NCBI RefSeq assembly: GCF_037482285.1
Contig: NZ_JBBEYB010000002.1
Location: 1 to 64,000 of the forward strand
Source: Aquabacterium sp029268225
GTDB taxonomy: Bacteria > Pseudomonadota > Gammaproteobacteria > Burkholderiales > Burkholderiaceae_C
Direction: 5' to 3'
DNA length: 64,000 nt
Part shown: one piece after another, positions 54,276 through 64,000 of the stretch
How positions within the stretch are numbered: position 1 is the first letter of the stretch
Layout of the letters: each line of letters opens with the position of its first letter
The notes under the pieces: generated by a model
Seen by the model: the letters and a program-made list of their open reading frames with translations, nothing else
Databases searched by the model: none
What the model was told of the DNA's origin: nothing
Translations under genes and position numbers: made by a program

Positions 54276-54740
54276 ATGTCCATCGCAGAAAACAGAAAAG
54301 CCCATTTCAACTACCACATTGAGGAACGCTTCGAGGCGGGTGTGGTGCTGGAAGGGTGGGAAGTGAAGGCCATCCGCGAGGGACAGGTGCAGATGACCGA
54401 CGGCTATGTCGTGATCAAGGATGGCGAGTTGTTCCTGATCGGACTGCGCATCAATGCGCTGCGCTCGGCTTCGACCCATGTCAAGCCTGAAGCTGACCGC
54501 ATCAAGAAGTTGCTGATGCACCGTGAGCAGATCCGTCGCCTGATCGGCAAAACCGAGCAAAAGGGCTATACCTTGGTGCCGCTGAATCTGCACTGGAAGG
54601 GTGGACGCGTGAAGGCGGACATCGCGCTGGCCAAGGGCAAGGCTGAGCACGACAAGCGCAACACCATCAAGGATCGCGATTGGGAGCGTGAAAAGGGCCG
54701 TTTGATGAGACACAAAGTCTCATCCAGTCCGAAAGACTGA
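54276..54740 (+). CDS. smpB: SsrA-binding protein SmpB
   Basis: Binds tmRNA and brings it to stalled ribosomes for rescue. The 154 residues show the full SmpB pattern: IAENRKAHFNYHIEERFEAG, VLEGWEVKAIREGQVQMTD, LFLIGLRINALRSAS, RRLIGKTEQKGYTLVPLNLH and a C-terminal Lys/Arg-rich tail (KAEHDKRNTIKDRDWEREK) that inserts into the mRNA channel. The ATG at MSIAENRK matches the family start; an in-frame GTG 15 bases upstream is an alternative. The ssrA gene itself was not found in the window. Confidence 0.94.
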   Translation: MSIAENRKAHFNYHIEERFEAGVVLEGWEVKAIREGQVQMTDGYVVIKDGELFLIGLRINALRSASTHVKPEADRIKKLLMHREQIRRLIGKTEQKGYTLVPLNLHWKGGRVKADIALAKGKAEHDKRNTIKDRDWEREKGRLMRHKVSSSPKD

Positions 54741-54750
54741 GACTGACCGC

Positions 54751-56946
54751 TCAGCGTTTTGCGCCAGGCTTCACACTCGCTCCTCTCACCTCGAAGCGGA
54801 CCTCATCCATCAAACCGCCTTGCGGATTGCGCAAGCTCAGAACGTGGCGCCCAGGCCACGGCTGCCACCGCGTGAGGGTCGCCGCCCCCAGTCGTTTGCC
54901 GTTGAGCCACCATTGCGCCTCGCGATGCGTGGTGCGCAAACTGATCCGTTGGGCGTGCGGGGGCATGTCAGGGTCCAGAGCAAAGATGGCCCCCGGCGGT
55001 GGCGACTGGATGGCACGCGCGGCCCCCTGCCCTGCCTGAGTCTGCGCCAAAGACCAGATGGCTTGCTCGGTTCCGGCGAGGAACACTTCGTGCCTGGGGG
55101 GTTCCACCATTTCCGACTCCGTCGGGTTAATGGAGGCATCGAACCTGATCGGCAGACGCACCACGTTGGCCGGACGCACAGGCGTCAAGGATGGCTGGGT
55201 GCGGTGCAACTCACGCACCAGAGCGCCCCAGATGGGCGCCGCCCCGGAGACCCCGCTGACGTTACGCATGGGGCTGCCGCTGGCATTGCCCACCCACACA
55301 CCCACGGTGTAACGACTGGTATAGCCCACACACCAGTTGTCTCGCATGTCCTTGCTGGTGCCGGTTTTGACGGCAGCGAAGCCACGGGTCGCCAGAACAC
55401 TGTCCAAACCAAAGGTCAACGCCCGGGCCGTGTTGTCTGCCAGGATGTCACTCACCAGGTAAGCGACGTCAGCCGCCAGAACACGACGGGGCTGTGCAGA
55501 TGTTGACTTGCCTTGCGCAGGCGGTGACGCATGCCATCGCGTCGGTGACCAGATGCCGCCATTGGCCAGGGCGCGATACGCATTGCTCAGGTCGTGCAAG
55601 GTGACTTCGGCGCTGCCCAAGGCCAGACCTGGGCCATAGTAGCCGCCGGGCTCGCGCAGGTTCAGCCCCAGATCATTCAGGTGCTGTGCCAATTGGTCGG
55701 GGCCCAGCATGGCCCCCGCGCGGACTGCCGGAACGTTCAGGCTGTTCCCCAGGGCGGTGCGGACGCTCACCCAACCTCGGAAACGTCGGTCGTAGTTTTG
55801 AGGGATGTAGAGGCCGGCTCCCGTTGGCAACTGCACCGGGGCGTCGTGCAACAAGCTGGCTGGCGTGAGCAAGCGCTGCGCAAAAGCTTGGGCGTACACA
55901 AAGGGCTTCAGGGTGGAGCCGGGCTGGCGACGTGCCAGCACCGCATCGACATGGCTGGCCTGGGACAACTCTCCGCTGCCCCCCACCCAGGCGAGCACCT
56001 CACCCGATCGGTTATCGAGCACGATGACGGCGCCGTCTTCGACGCCCTGCGAGGACAGTTCGGTCAGATGCTGACGCAGCAGGTCACGCGCCAGACGCTG
56101 CCACCGGGCATCCAGGCTGGTGGCGAATTGGGTCGTTGCCGGAGGCGTTTGCTGGATCGCCCACCTTGCGAGATGTGGTGCAAGTTGCTCGCCCAACATG
56201 GCTGAGCCCTTTTGCGCCAAGGCGACCGAGGTGAGGAGGTCAATGCCCTGGCAAGAACGTTGCTGCAGGGTGAGCACTTGGCAGGCGCGCCGCACCACCA
56301 CCCCAGCCGGGGCGTTCGGGCTGCGAACCAGCGCCGCGGCGATCGCGGCTTCCTGCGCGTCCAGGCCACTGGGGTGCTTGCGAAACAAGGTCTGGCTCAT
56401 GGCGGATAGACCCACCATCTCGCCTCGGAAGGGCACCAGGTTGAGATAGGCTTCCAGAATCTGGCTCTTGTGCCAGTGCCGCTCTAGCTGACTTGCATGC
56501 CAAGCCTGACTGGCCTTCTGGGTCCAACTGCGACGCGCAGCGCCAAGCGTTTGCGCTTCGCTGAGCAGTCCAGCCAATTGCATGGTGACGGTGGAAGCCC
56601 CACGGGTGCGTTGGTTCCAGAGGTTGGCCCAGGCACTCCCAGCCACGGCCTGCCAATCCACGCCACTGTGCTGCCAGAATCGCTGGTCTTCCGACAACAC
56701 GATGGCCGTTCGCATGGCAGGGGACACGTCAGCCAGATTCACCCACGGCAGTCGGCGCACCGTCAGGTCGCGCCGCGTGGTGTGCAAGACGTGTCCGTGC
56801 CGGTCGAGCAGCATCAGTTCACTGGACTGATGGGTCGCGCGCACTTGCTGAAAGCTGGGCAATGGGGAGGCATGTGCCGATGCCGTGAAGCCGCAGAGGC
56901 CCCAGGCCGAGGCCGACAGCGCCAGCACAAATGCGGCCTTGATCAA
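54751..56946 (-). CDS. pbpC: Penicillin-binding protein 1C
   Basis: A 731-residue bifunctional peptidoglycan synthase, anchored by its signal/membrane segment (AAFVLALSASAWGLCGF). The glycosyltransferase (GT51) domain has Glu86 in VLSEDQRFWQHSGVD and RGASTVTMQLAGLL. The transpeptidase has Ser344 in RQPGSTLKPF, SLN in GNSLNVPAV and KTGTS. A C-terminal PBP1C-specific domain follows (about 640-731). The start is a TTG behind GGAGG, overlapping the stop of the alpha-2-macroglobulin gene by four bases. The two form the known yfhM-pbpC pair. Confidence 0.94.
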   Translation of the reverse strand: MIKAAFVLALSASAWGLCGFTASAHASPLPSFQQVRATHQSSELMLLDRHGHVLHTTRRDLTVRRLPWVNLADVSPAMRTAIVLSEDQRFWQHSGVDWQAVAGSAWANLWNQRTRGASTVTMQLAGLLSEAQTLGAARRSWTQKASQAWHASQLERHWHKSQILEAYLNLVPFRGEMVGLSAMSQTLFRKHPSGLDAQEAAIAAALVRSPNAPAGVVVRRACQVLTLQQRSCQGIDLLTSVALAQKGSAMLGEQLAPHLARWAIQQTPPATTQFATSLDARWQRLARDLLRQHLTELSSQGVEDGAVIVLDNRSGEVLAWVGGSGELSQASHVDAVLARRQPGSTLKPFVYAQAFAQRLLTPASLLHDAPVQLPTGAGLYIPQNYDRRFRGWVSVRTALGNSLNVPAVRAGAMLGPDQLAQHLNDLGLNLREPGGYYGPGLALGSAEVTLHDLSNAYRALANGGIWSPTRWHASPPAQGKSTSAQPRRVLAADVAYLVSDILADNTARALTFGLDSVLATRGFAAVKTGTSKDMRDNWCVGYTSRYTVGVWVGNASGSPMRNVSGVSGAAPIWGALVRELHRTQPSLTPVRPANVVRLPIRFDASINPTESEMVEPPRHEVFLAGTEQAIWSLAQTQAGQGAARAIQSPPPGAIFALDPDMPPHAQRISLRTTHREAQWWLNGKRLGAATLTRWQPWPGRHVLSLRNPQGGLMDEVRFEVRGASVKPGAKR

Positions 56947-59900
56947 GGAGAGACCTCCACCACGGCATTGGGGATTTCGCCAAAAGTTTCGGGGGCGTAC
57001 ATGGCCTCAACCCGTGTCGGAGGCAGCTGGAAGCGGCCCGGGTTGTTCAGACGAACCGTGTACTCGACCACATGCCGCCCCTTGGGCAGGTAGTCAAAGT
57101 AGGCGCGATAGCCATCAAAGGCCCGCTCGATGTACGTCGGCCAAACACCCTCGCCTCGCTCACCCGCAGCGGCCAATGCACTGTCACGTCCCAAGCCGCT
57201 GCCAAGGACTGTGGCGCCACCCGGAACAGGGTCGTTGACGACCACCCAGGTCATGTCGGACTGGGCGTCGATCTCCAGGCGTACGCGCAATACCGTGCCT
57301 CGTCCGTATGCCTTGCCGCCTGGTGCGGCATGAGGACCGACGTCTTGAATGCGGATCGACTTGCGGATGGCGTAGCCTGCCTGCAGTGGCGCCTTCAAAG
57401 GCACCGCTGCCAAGGCCTGAACGGTCAGCCAGGGGCGACCCGCCCCCTCATGCTGGACCTCCAAGGACGAAACAGCGGCAGTTCGGGATGCCACGGCCGC
57501 TGCCCAAGGCAGGCTCACGTCGCCCTTGTGTGGCCCGCTCGCCCATTGATGGGCGCGAGTCTGACCGCCGAGACTGGCACGCGTCACGCCGCTAACCGGC
57601 ACCTTCTCGAACCGTTGTGCGAACTTGTCCAGCGCCAGCGAAGCCCACAGGTTGGCATGTGTGCTCAGCCATGCGCCATGACGCTGCCGCGCCAGCGCGC
57701 CGACCACCATCCTGGGCAGATCTTCTTGCCAGGCGGGTCGGTTCAACACGGCCAGGATCATGCGTGCTGCATTGGCGTCCGGACTGTCCATGATCCACCA
57801 CCAGAAGTCATCCGCTTCGGTGGAGAAACGCAGCGTTGTGCCGGCAAAAGTCATGCGACTGCGCAGGACCTGCTCGGCCTCAAGCAGCCTCTGATCTCGC
57901 GCGGGCATGGTGGACACACGTTGCAGAATGTTGAACCAGTTGATGAGCGCCGCCGTGGGCCACTGCTGAGGCGCAATCGACACGGTGTCCAGCATGCGGG
58001 CATCGGCCCGGCCGTAACGAGACAGGGCCTCGATGGCGGCCAGCCGCCGCACGTCGTTCATCACGCTGCGCTGCGGGCCGGCGGGTGACCAAACCTGACG
58101 TTGCACACGGCCTTGCACGTAGGCAGCCAGGCCCTGCAGCATGGCCTCGCGGGCTTGGTCTGGCAGTGCAAACCCGGCTTCATGGCTCACGGCCAAGATG
58201 TGCGCCGTCAGGTAATCGGTACCCTGGCCGCTCATGCCGGGCATGGGCGGAAAATAACTGGCCAGGCCATCGGCATCCAGGTAACTGGGCAGCTGTCGGG
58301 TGATGTCTGCCCACAAGGTGGCGTCATGCAGGCCGACGGCCTTGGTCACCTTTTGCTCCAGGCACACATAGGGATACTGCTGAAAATAGCGACGCAGCCC
58401 CGGCAGATCACTGGTCAGTGTGGCTTGCAACCCCAGCTGGATGCCGCCGCGCGCTTGGCGAGTTGTGCCAACTGCATCGGTGAGCGCATCGGCAGGAGGG
58501 GCAACCGGCAAGCTGTATGGCCCGGTCAATTGGGTGAGCGTGGCTTGCATCACCCGCACGGGCACCGCAGGCATCACCTGCTGCATCAGCTTGACGCGAT
58601 CGCTCACGCCCGCCTTGCCGGAGGCCACGACTGAGCCTTCCCAGTTCAGTTGTCGAACGCCGACGGGCACATCCACGGGCCAACGCAACTCGCGCGCGCT
58701 GTCGGCGGGCAGCTCCACTTCCTGAGAAGGCAAGCTCAGGGTGGCAGCTGCAGCCGCGGTGCCGGCGGCATCGTCACGCTCAGTTTGCGCAGCCAACTTG
58801 GCCTGAACACGCAAAGTCTGAGAGGTCGTGTTGCGCAGCGTGAAGATGGCTTCGAAGCGATCCCCCTCACGCACCAGGGGCGGCAGCCCCGGCAGCACCT
58901 GCAGATCCTGGGTGATGCGGATGGTGGACGCGCCCGTGCCGAAACGAGAAAGTCCGGAACTGGCCACAGCCACCAGGCGGAAGCTGGTCAACGAATCGTT
59001 GATCGGGACCTGAACCCACCCCTCCCCTCGGGCATCCAGTTTGACACTGCCTTGCCAAAGCAAAAGCGTATCGAAAAGCTCGCGTGTGGCGCCATTGCCC
59101 CCGCCACCTCCAGCTGCGACTGCCTTACGGCCGTAGTGACGGCGCCCAACGATCTCGTTCTGAGCGGTGCTCGTCTCCACACCCCAGGCGCGCTCTTGCA
59201 AGACAGCATCGAGAAGCTTCCAGGAATCATTGTCGGACAGCGCCAGCAAGGACTCGTCCACCGCGGCAAAAGCGAAGTCGCCTTGAACCGGTTGCCCCTG
59301 ATGAGTGACACGCACCTTGACCTTGGCTGTCTGACGAACAATATACTGGGATTTGTCAGGCGTGACGTCCACCTTCAACTCGTGCTCGGCCGTCCCGATG
59401 CGCAACGCGGCCACACCCAGTTTGTAGGCTGGCTTGGACAAATCGACCATGGCCGTGGGCGCCTGGTATTCACGCCCCTCGTACCAGAAAGCCTTGGCCC
59501 ACTCGATGGGAGAACGCCAACCCCACGTGAAGAAGCTGTACCAAGGCACTTCACGGATGCGTCCGCGCAAGGCCATCACGCTGACATACACATTGGGCGC
59601 CCAGCTTTGCAGTTCGCCATCCGGGCCCACCTTGGCTTTCGGAATGGGCAACTCGATGACCGGGTCCTTCCCGGTCAGGGTCATCACACGTTGCTCCAAG
59701 ATGCCTTCGCGCTCGACCGACACCAGCACGGTGGCTTCGCGGAATGGCATGCGCACCTGCAGGCGAGCGGTCTCGCCAGGCTCATAACGCTGCTTCTCCG
59801 GCAATACGTCCATCCGGTCGTCGTTGTCCTGACTGAACCACAACTCGCCTTGGCGCGTGACCCAGACGATGGTGGCCACCTGCACACGGCGTTGGGTACT

Positions 59901-62900
59901 GTCCTTCGCCTGCGCAATCAACTCGATCTCGCCGGCCTCGTCCAAAGTCGTCTCGCACATCAGCAGCCCACGAGCGTCGGTCGTGCCACTGCACACCGAG
60001 CCCAGGTTCTTCACTTCGGTGCGGTTGTCATAGGCGTAAAAGCCCCCGACGATGCGCTTGCGGGTACTGAAGGTTTGGCTGAGGCGAGCTTGTACGCTCA
60101 CGTTCTGGCCCTTCAGCGGCTGGCCACGGGTGTCCAAGGCCACCACCTGGAAACGGGTAATACCTTGCGCATCGCCCCCGGTACCAGTCCAACGGGCGCT
60201 GCGGATGCCCAGCACCACCGACGATGGCCAAATGGGCACCGAGGTGGCCACAGTCTGGACCTCGCCATTGGGGTCGGTGAAGGTCATCTCGGCGTGCAGC
60301 AGGCCAGGGCGAGCGCGTTGCGGCAAGTCCTTCAGCAGCACCTTGGCGGCACCATCTCGGTCGGTGAGCACGGCCAGCTTGTCCGCCACCACGCGATCGG
60401 CACCGGCGCTCTCCCCCTCATCGCCCTCGTCTGCATCGTTGGCGTTTCGATCCGGCCTGGCCTGAGGCTCTTGAGGCGCTTCGAAGCTGTAGTCCTCGTA
60501 ACCCGTGAAACGTGGGGTGCGCTCCTTCAGCACCGCTGTGACCTGAACCGGCGCTTGGGAGACCCCACCGCCTGACAGGTAGCGCAACTGCGCCGACAGC
60601 GTGATTTCCCGCGGTGCCAGTTGCACCTCCTTCGGCCCACTCAAGCGAGCGTCCACCAAAGGCAGGCGGAACTCTTCCACCCGGAAGCGACCGCTGCTCA
60701 GGCTGCGCCGACCATGACGGGCGTGGCCCTCCAGGCTCACCTCGTACAGCCCCAGCTTGGCCTCCTTCGGTATGCTCCAACTGGACAGGGCCTGCTGACG
60801 CGCTTGCCACGTCAGTGGCTGGCTGTATTCCGTGCCACTGCCCACATGGGTGATCTTCACGGTGTCGGGCAGGTACTCTTTGGGCACAGCGCCCAGACCC
60901 GTCCCAGTTTCTGCACGCATGAAGTGCTTCATGGACACGGTTTCACCGGCGCGCAACAGCGTGCGATCCAGCACCGTGTGGGCGCGCTCGCTGTCGTCCT
61001 CGGACGCATGCTCCGGACTGACCGTGGGATGCTGGAAACGCCAGGGCTCAATCCCTTTTTGCCAATCGGTGAACACAAAGGCCAGATCGGTCTTGCCTTG
61101 ATACGGACCGTCTTTCAAAACCTTGCGGGCGGTCACAAACAGCCCGTCTGACACGAGGCAGTTTGACGCGCGCGAGACGGTGAAAACCTGCTGCACCTTG
61201 GCCAGACCATCTGAGTTGGTGCGCCCCCGCCACAAAGCCACCCCGCGACAGTCATTGATCGTCACCTCGGCATCGGGCACCGGTTTCCCTTTATCGAGGG
61301 AGGTGACCCAAACCGAAACGCTGTCACGCCCGAGCTTGACGTGCACACCCATGTTGCTCACCAGCACCCCGGTGCGCACATACATGGGGGCCTTGCGTGC
61401 CAGCAGGCTGGTCCCCAGTCGAACCGAGCTGAGCTCGATGACGTGATAGCCAGGCCCCTGCACGGGGATGCCCACCACCTCGAACGGTCGTGGGTCCTTC
61501 GCATCGGCGGCGGGCACAGTCAGCTTGCGGGCCTCTTTCACGCCGCCGAGCAGTGACAGCTCACGGGTCCCAATGCGCCTCTCCCGCTGGTATCGCTGCG
61601 GCTTGCCCTCCTCATCGGTCTCGCTCACCCACTCCATCCATTCAGACTTGGGTCGCCCCAGCTCCTGGGCGCTGAAACTGGACTCGTGGTAGCGACGCAC
61701 CTTGGCCATCCAACGCAAGATTTCCGCATCGCTGTGGACCGACTGCGTGCGCACGCCCAAGGACGCGTCGACCCCTCTGATGGTCAGCGATTTCTCGACA
61801 TGGCGCACGGTCACCGGCACCAGTGGCGGCTGCCCAGGGTCCCCCATGAGCTCAATGACGCCAAACGGCGCCGCGGCAAACTTCGCCAGAGGCGGCATGC
61901 TCGATGTCGCGACCTTCAAAGGAAAGACACCCGCGTTGGCCAATGCGCGGCCACTCTCGTCGCGCAAATCCTTGGGCAACGCCACCGTGAAGGCACTGGA
62001 CTCAGGCAACGGGGGCTGAAAACGCACCTCACTCACCGTATCGTCGCGTTCGTCCTTGCTCCAAAAAGGCGCAATGGCAGCCCCTGAGGCGGGCTGCAGA
62101 CGGATCTGCTGTGCCAGCGTGCGACGTACGGGCGCAGACAGCTTCACCGTCATCGGCCGCAGCGGCAAACAAGGACTTTGCGCCCGTTCGCGCTCGCAAC
62201 TGAATTCGGCCACGAAGGCACTGCGCACCTGAAAGTCAAACGCCTGCGGCTGCCGCGTGACGAGGCCGGGCGCCCCCCGGGAGGCAATGCCTGGCCCCCA
62301 CACCAGCTTCATGCGAGCGCCGGCAGGCAAGGGACGCTGACAGCGCAACAGCACACGGCTTGCAGCCTCAGCCCCCGTGATGCCCTGCTCTTTCACCACA
62401 GCAGCCAAGGGGGCGCCGCGCACCACAACCACAGGCAATCGCTCGCCCAGCCCCTCCACCTCGCAGTGTGCATGTTGGCTCACGCTGGCCTCATCCGCGG
62501 CCCCGGTCAAGGTCAGGAAGAAATGCGTGTCCTCTTCAATCTCGCCCCCACGGGGCTCGATGTCGCGCACTGCGGGTCCGCCTGTCTGGAACCGGTAGGA
62601 CGTGGGCTGTAGCGCCCCGGCCTCTTTCAACTTGGGCATCCACCCTGAACGGGGGGCCACCACACAGCGCACCCCAGGACCCAGGTCTTCCGCGAAGTCA
62701 TACACCCAGACCTTGTCGGTCGCCCATCGCCCTCCTCCTGGCGGCACCGTCCCCTGGCACTGGACGGTGAACGGATCATCGTGCCGCAGGTCCCCGAGCG
62801 GCGTCACGGACTGGGCGAAGGTGATGCGAATCTGGCGAGCCTGAGCCACCTCGCCCTGGGGCGACATCTGCCGCACCGAGGCAGCTTGCGCGGGCAAGGT

Positions 62901-62975
62901 CCCCAGCACCCCGAGCGCTCCCAATCCGACAGCAACACGCCAACCCAGTTGCCAAATGCGGTGTCTCACGTTCAT
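56943..62975 (-). CDS. Bacterial alpha-2-macroglobulin (YfhM-like), with thioester
   Basis: A 2010-residue exported protein of the bacterial alpha-2-macroglobulin family, thought to trap foreign proteases in the periplasm. It has a signal peptide (WRVAVGLGALGVLGTLPAQA), many beta-sandwich MG domains, and the intact thioester motif PYVCLEQKVTKAVGL with Cys1538 and Gln1541. Unlike the E. coli YfhM lipoprotein, no lipobox Cys follows the signal peptide, so it may be soluble in the periplasm. It is larger than E. coli YfhM (1653 residues). Overlap with pbpC supports joint action: protecting the envelope while peptidoglycan is repaired. Confidence 0.94.
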   Translation of the reverse strand: MNVRHRIWQLGWRVAVGLGALGVLGTLPAQAASVRQMSPQGEVAQARQIRITFAQSVTPLGDLRHDDPFTVQCQGTVPPGGGRWATDKVWVYDFAEDLGPGVRCVVAPRSGWMPKLKEAGALQPTSYRFQTGGPAVRDIEPRGGEIEEDTHFFLTLTGAADEASVSQHAHCEVEGLGERLPVVVVRGAPLAAVVKEQGITGAEAASRVLLRCQRPLPAGARMKLVWGPGIASRGAPGLVTRQPQAFDFQVRSAFVAEFSCERERAQSPCLPLRPMTVKLSAPVRRTLAQQIRLQPASGAAIAPFWSKDERDDTVSEVRFQPPLPESSAFTVALPKDLRDESGRALANAGVFPLKVATSSMPPLAKFAAAPFGVIELMGDPGQPPLVPVTVRHVEKSLTIRGVDASLGVRTQSVHSDAEILRWMAKVRRYHESSFSAQELGRPKSEWMEWVSETDEEGKPQRYQRERRIGTRELSLLGGVKEARKLTVPAADAKDPRPFEVVGIPVQGPGYHVIELSSVRLGTSLLARKAPMYVRTGVLVSNMGVHVKLGRDSVSVWVTSLDKGKPVPDAEVTINDCRGVALWRGRTNSDGLAKVQQVFTVSRASNCLVSDGLFVTARKVLKDGPYQGKTDLAFVFTDWQKGIEPWRFQHPTVSPEHASEDDSERAHTVLDRTLLRAGETVSMKHFMRAETGTGLGAVPKEYLPDTVKITHVGSGTEYSQPLTWQARQQALSSWSIPKEAKLGLYEVSLEGHARHGRRSLSSGRFRVEEFRLPLVDARLSGPKEVQLAPREITLSAQLRYLSGGGVSQAPVQVTAVLKERTPRFTGYEDYSFEAPQEPQARPDRNANDADEGDEGESAGADRVVADKLAVLTDRDGAAKVLLKDLPQRARPGLLHAEMTFTDPNGEVQTVATSVPIWPSSVVLGIRSARWTGTGGDAQGITRFQVVALDTRGQPLKGQNVSVQARLSQTFSTRKRIVGGFYAYDNRTEVKNLGSVCSGTTDARGLLMCETTLDEAGEIELIAQAKDSTQRRVQVATIVWVTRQGELWFSQDNDDRMDVLPEKQRYEPGETARLQVRMPFREATVLVSVEREGILEQRVMTLTGKDPVIELPIPKAKVGPDGELQSWAPNVYVSVMALRGRIREVPWYSFFTWGWRSPIEWAKAFWYEGREYQAPTAMVDLSKPAYKLGVAALRIGTAEHELKVDVTPDKSQYIVRQTAKVKVRVTHQGQPVQGDFAFAAVDESLLALSDNDSWKLLDAVLQERAWGVETSTAQNEIVGRRHYGRKAVAAGGGGGNGATRELFDTLLLWQGSVKLDARGEGWVQVPINDSLTSFRLVAVASSGLSRFGTGASTIRITQDLQVLPGLPPLVREGDRFEAIFTLRNTTSQTLRVQAKLAAQTERDDAAGTAAAAATLSLPSQEVELPADSARELRWPVDVPVGVRQLNWEGSVVASGKAGVSDRVKLMQQVMPAVPVRVMQATLTQLTGPYSLPVAPPADALTDAVGTTRQARGGIQLGLQATLTSDLPGLRRYFQQYPYVCLEQKVTKAVGLHDATLWADITRQLPSYLDADGLASYFPPMPGMSGQGTDYLTAHILAVSHEAGFALPDQAREAMLQGLAAYVQGRVQRQVWSPAGPQRSVMNDVRRLAAIEALSRYGRADARMLDTVSIAPQQWPTAALINWFNILQRVSTMPARDQRLLEAEQVLRSRMTFAGTTLRFSTEADDFWWWIMDSPDANAARMILAVLNRPAWQEDLPRMVVGALARQRHGAWLSTHANLWASLALDKFAQRFEKVPVSGVTRASLGGQTRAHQWASGPHKGDVSLPWAAAVASRTAAVSSLEVQHEGAGRPWLTVQALAAVPLKAPLQAGYAIRKSIRIQDVGPHAAPGGKAYGRGTVLRVRLEIDAQSDMTWVVVNDPVPGGATVLGSGLGRDSALAAAGERGEGVWPTYIERAFDGYRAYFDYLPKGRHVVEYTVRLNNPGRFQLPPTRVEAMYAPETFGEIPNAVVEVSP

Positions 62976-63115
62976 GGGGACGCTCTCATTTTTTATGACG
63001 ATGATTGGCCGGCAGTCTAGCGAGGCCCGGTGACAGCGCCCACCCCATCATGGGCGTATGAAAGGCGGACAACGCCAAGCGCAGAGACGCTGCCGTCCAG
63101 GCTGACACACGGGAA

Positions 63116-64000
63116 TCAGGCGCGCAAAACGCGCAGTGCCTGATCCAGATCTGCGATCAGATCCTCCACCCGCTCCAAACCGATGGCCAAACGCACCAAC
63201 GTGCCTTGCTTCCCGGCCAGAGGTCCGTACTGGCGCATGCCCTGCAGTTCATAAGGCATGACCAGACTGAGCGGGCCGCCCCACGAGTACCCAATCTTGA
63301 ACAATTTCAGCGCGTCCACGAATGCCTCGACGCGGTCTTGCGTGAAGTGCTGCGCCTCGAACACCATGGACACCAGCCCACCCGCCGCGCGGCAGGTCTG
63401 CGACCAGTGCGCATGCCCGGGAGAGTCGGGCAAAGCGGGATGCAACACCTGCGAGATCTCAGTCCGCTCGATGAGCCACTTCGCGATCTGACGCGTGGAC
63501 GCATCGTGGGCTGCGTAACGCACGGCCAAACTGGGCAAGCCGCGCAGCACCAATTCGGCGTCGTTCGCCCCCACCCCCAGCCCCAGCCGCATGTGGGTCA
63601 TCTTCATGCGGTGGTGTAAGGTCGCATCGCGGGTGACGACAGCACCCATCAACACATCGCCACCGCCCGAGGGGTACTTCGTCAGCGCGTGAATCGTCAC
63701 ATCCACGCCGAAAGCCTCGCCTTCCGGCGTCTGCCCCAATCGGAACGCGTCAAACGCCAAACCGGCGCCCCAGGTGTTGTCCAGCACGCTCACGACCTGC
63801 GGGTGGGCACGGGTGACCGCCAGCAGACCGGCCAGATCAGGAAACTCCAGCGTCACGCTACCGGCTGCTTCCAGCCAGACCAGCTTGGTACGCTCGGTGA
63901 TCTGTGCCGCCAGCGAGGCCGGATCCTGAGGGTTGTACACCCGGTGCGTGATACCCCAATGGGCCAGTTCACCGCGCGCAAAATCCTTGCCCGGGCCATA
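63116..64000 (-). CDS. metC: Cystathionine beta-lyase-like PLP enzyme (5' end off the window)
   Basis: The C-terminal 294 residues of a Cys/Met-metabolism PLP-dependent enzyme; the frame is open at base 64000, so the N-terminus is missing. The PLP region is present: LVWLEAAGSVTLEFPD, VLDNTWGAGLAFD, and the Schiff-base Lys in IHALTKYPSGGGDVLMG. The W-G-A context in place of T-F-x-T/S and the ALTKYPSGGGD form favour cystathionine beta-lyase (MetC) over gamma-synthase. The gene name is tentative. Confidence 0.85.
   Translation of the reverse strand, partial: YGPGKDFARGELAHWGITHRVYNPQDPASLAAQITERTKLVWLEAAGSVTLEFPDLAGLLAVTRAHPQVVSVLDNTWGAGLAFDAFRLGQTPEGEAFGVDVTIHALTKYPSGGGDVLMGAVVTRDATLHHRMKMTHMRLGLGVGANDAELVLRGLPSLAVRYAAHDASTRQIAKWLIERTEISQVLHPALPDSPGHAHWSQTCRAAGGLVSMVFEAQHFTQDRVEAFVDALKLFKIGYSWGGPLSLVMPYELQGMRQYGPLAGKQGTLVRLAIGLERVEDLIADLDQALRVLRA

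Overview
The window looks like a chromosomal segment of a high-GC betaproteobacterium, most likely order Burkholderiales (Comamonadaceae/Sphaerotilaceae-like). The basis is gene content and order: sucA-odhB-lpdA-zapE, exbB-exbD-lpxK-trm112-kdsB-adk, dnaG-rpoD, guaB/guaA and ratA/smpB. It is almost wholly housekeeping DNA. I found no rRNA, tRNA, CRISPR array, phage or plasmid module. The only mobile element is an IS3-family insertion sequence at the left edge.

Layout. 1-1191: IS3-family element (orfA/orfB joined by an A6G slippery heptamer) inserted into the start of a DUF898-type membrane gene. 1447-4146: secreted alpha/beta hydrolase and a Na+/Ca2+ exchanger. 4300-8322: purL, divergent from map (8510) and glnD (9439). 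12034-14235: YdcH-like protein, PP2C phosphatase, ZapE. 14307-20395: 2-oxoglutarate dehydrogenase operon sucA-odhB-(SHOCT/PspC gene)-lpdA on the minus strand. 20689-22694: sodB and xseA. 23057-27066: exbB-exbD-lpxK-trm112-kdsB, then adk. 27183-31653: dnaG and rpoD, with a near-consensus sigma-70 promoter between them. 31794-36384: signalling cluster (nucleotide cyclase with FHA domain, hybrid histidine kinase) ending in hemH. 36414-40871 (minus): rmuC, scoB, scoA, thioesterase, short-chain dehydrogenase. 41056-43858: ETF-ubiquinone oxidoreductase, MerR regulator and flavodoxin-fold oxidoreductase. 43900-47129: tadA, small unknowns, an RNase H-like gene, cupin and cutA. 47209-48132: EamA transporter gene cut by an in-frame TGA. 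48234-52653 (minus): guaB-MFS-guaA. 52780-54740: DUF4124 protein, rnfH, ratA, smpB. 54751-62975 (minus): alpha-2-macroglobulin gene and pbpC. 63116-end: 3' part of a cystathionine beta-lyase gene.

How the genes work together. The main themes are central carbon metabolism (TCA 2-oxoglutarate step, ketone-body CoA transfer, electron transfer from flavoproteins), purine synthesis (purL, guaB, guaA, adk), LPS precursor synthesis (lpxK, kdsB), transcription and replication initiation (rpoD, dnaG), and periplasmic envelope defence (YfhM/PbpC pair).

No clearly new multi-gene system is visible. The items most worth checking are the IS-split DUF898 gene, the in-frame stop in the EamA gene, three perfect or near-perfect operator-like palindromes (purL/map, scoA, MerR target), tandem DnaA boxes between xseA and exbB, and the PspC-like gene inside the 2-oxoglutarate dehydrogenase operon. 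Start codons were often moved inward from the longest frame using ribosome binding sites, terminators and family alignment from memory; no database search was run.
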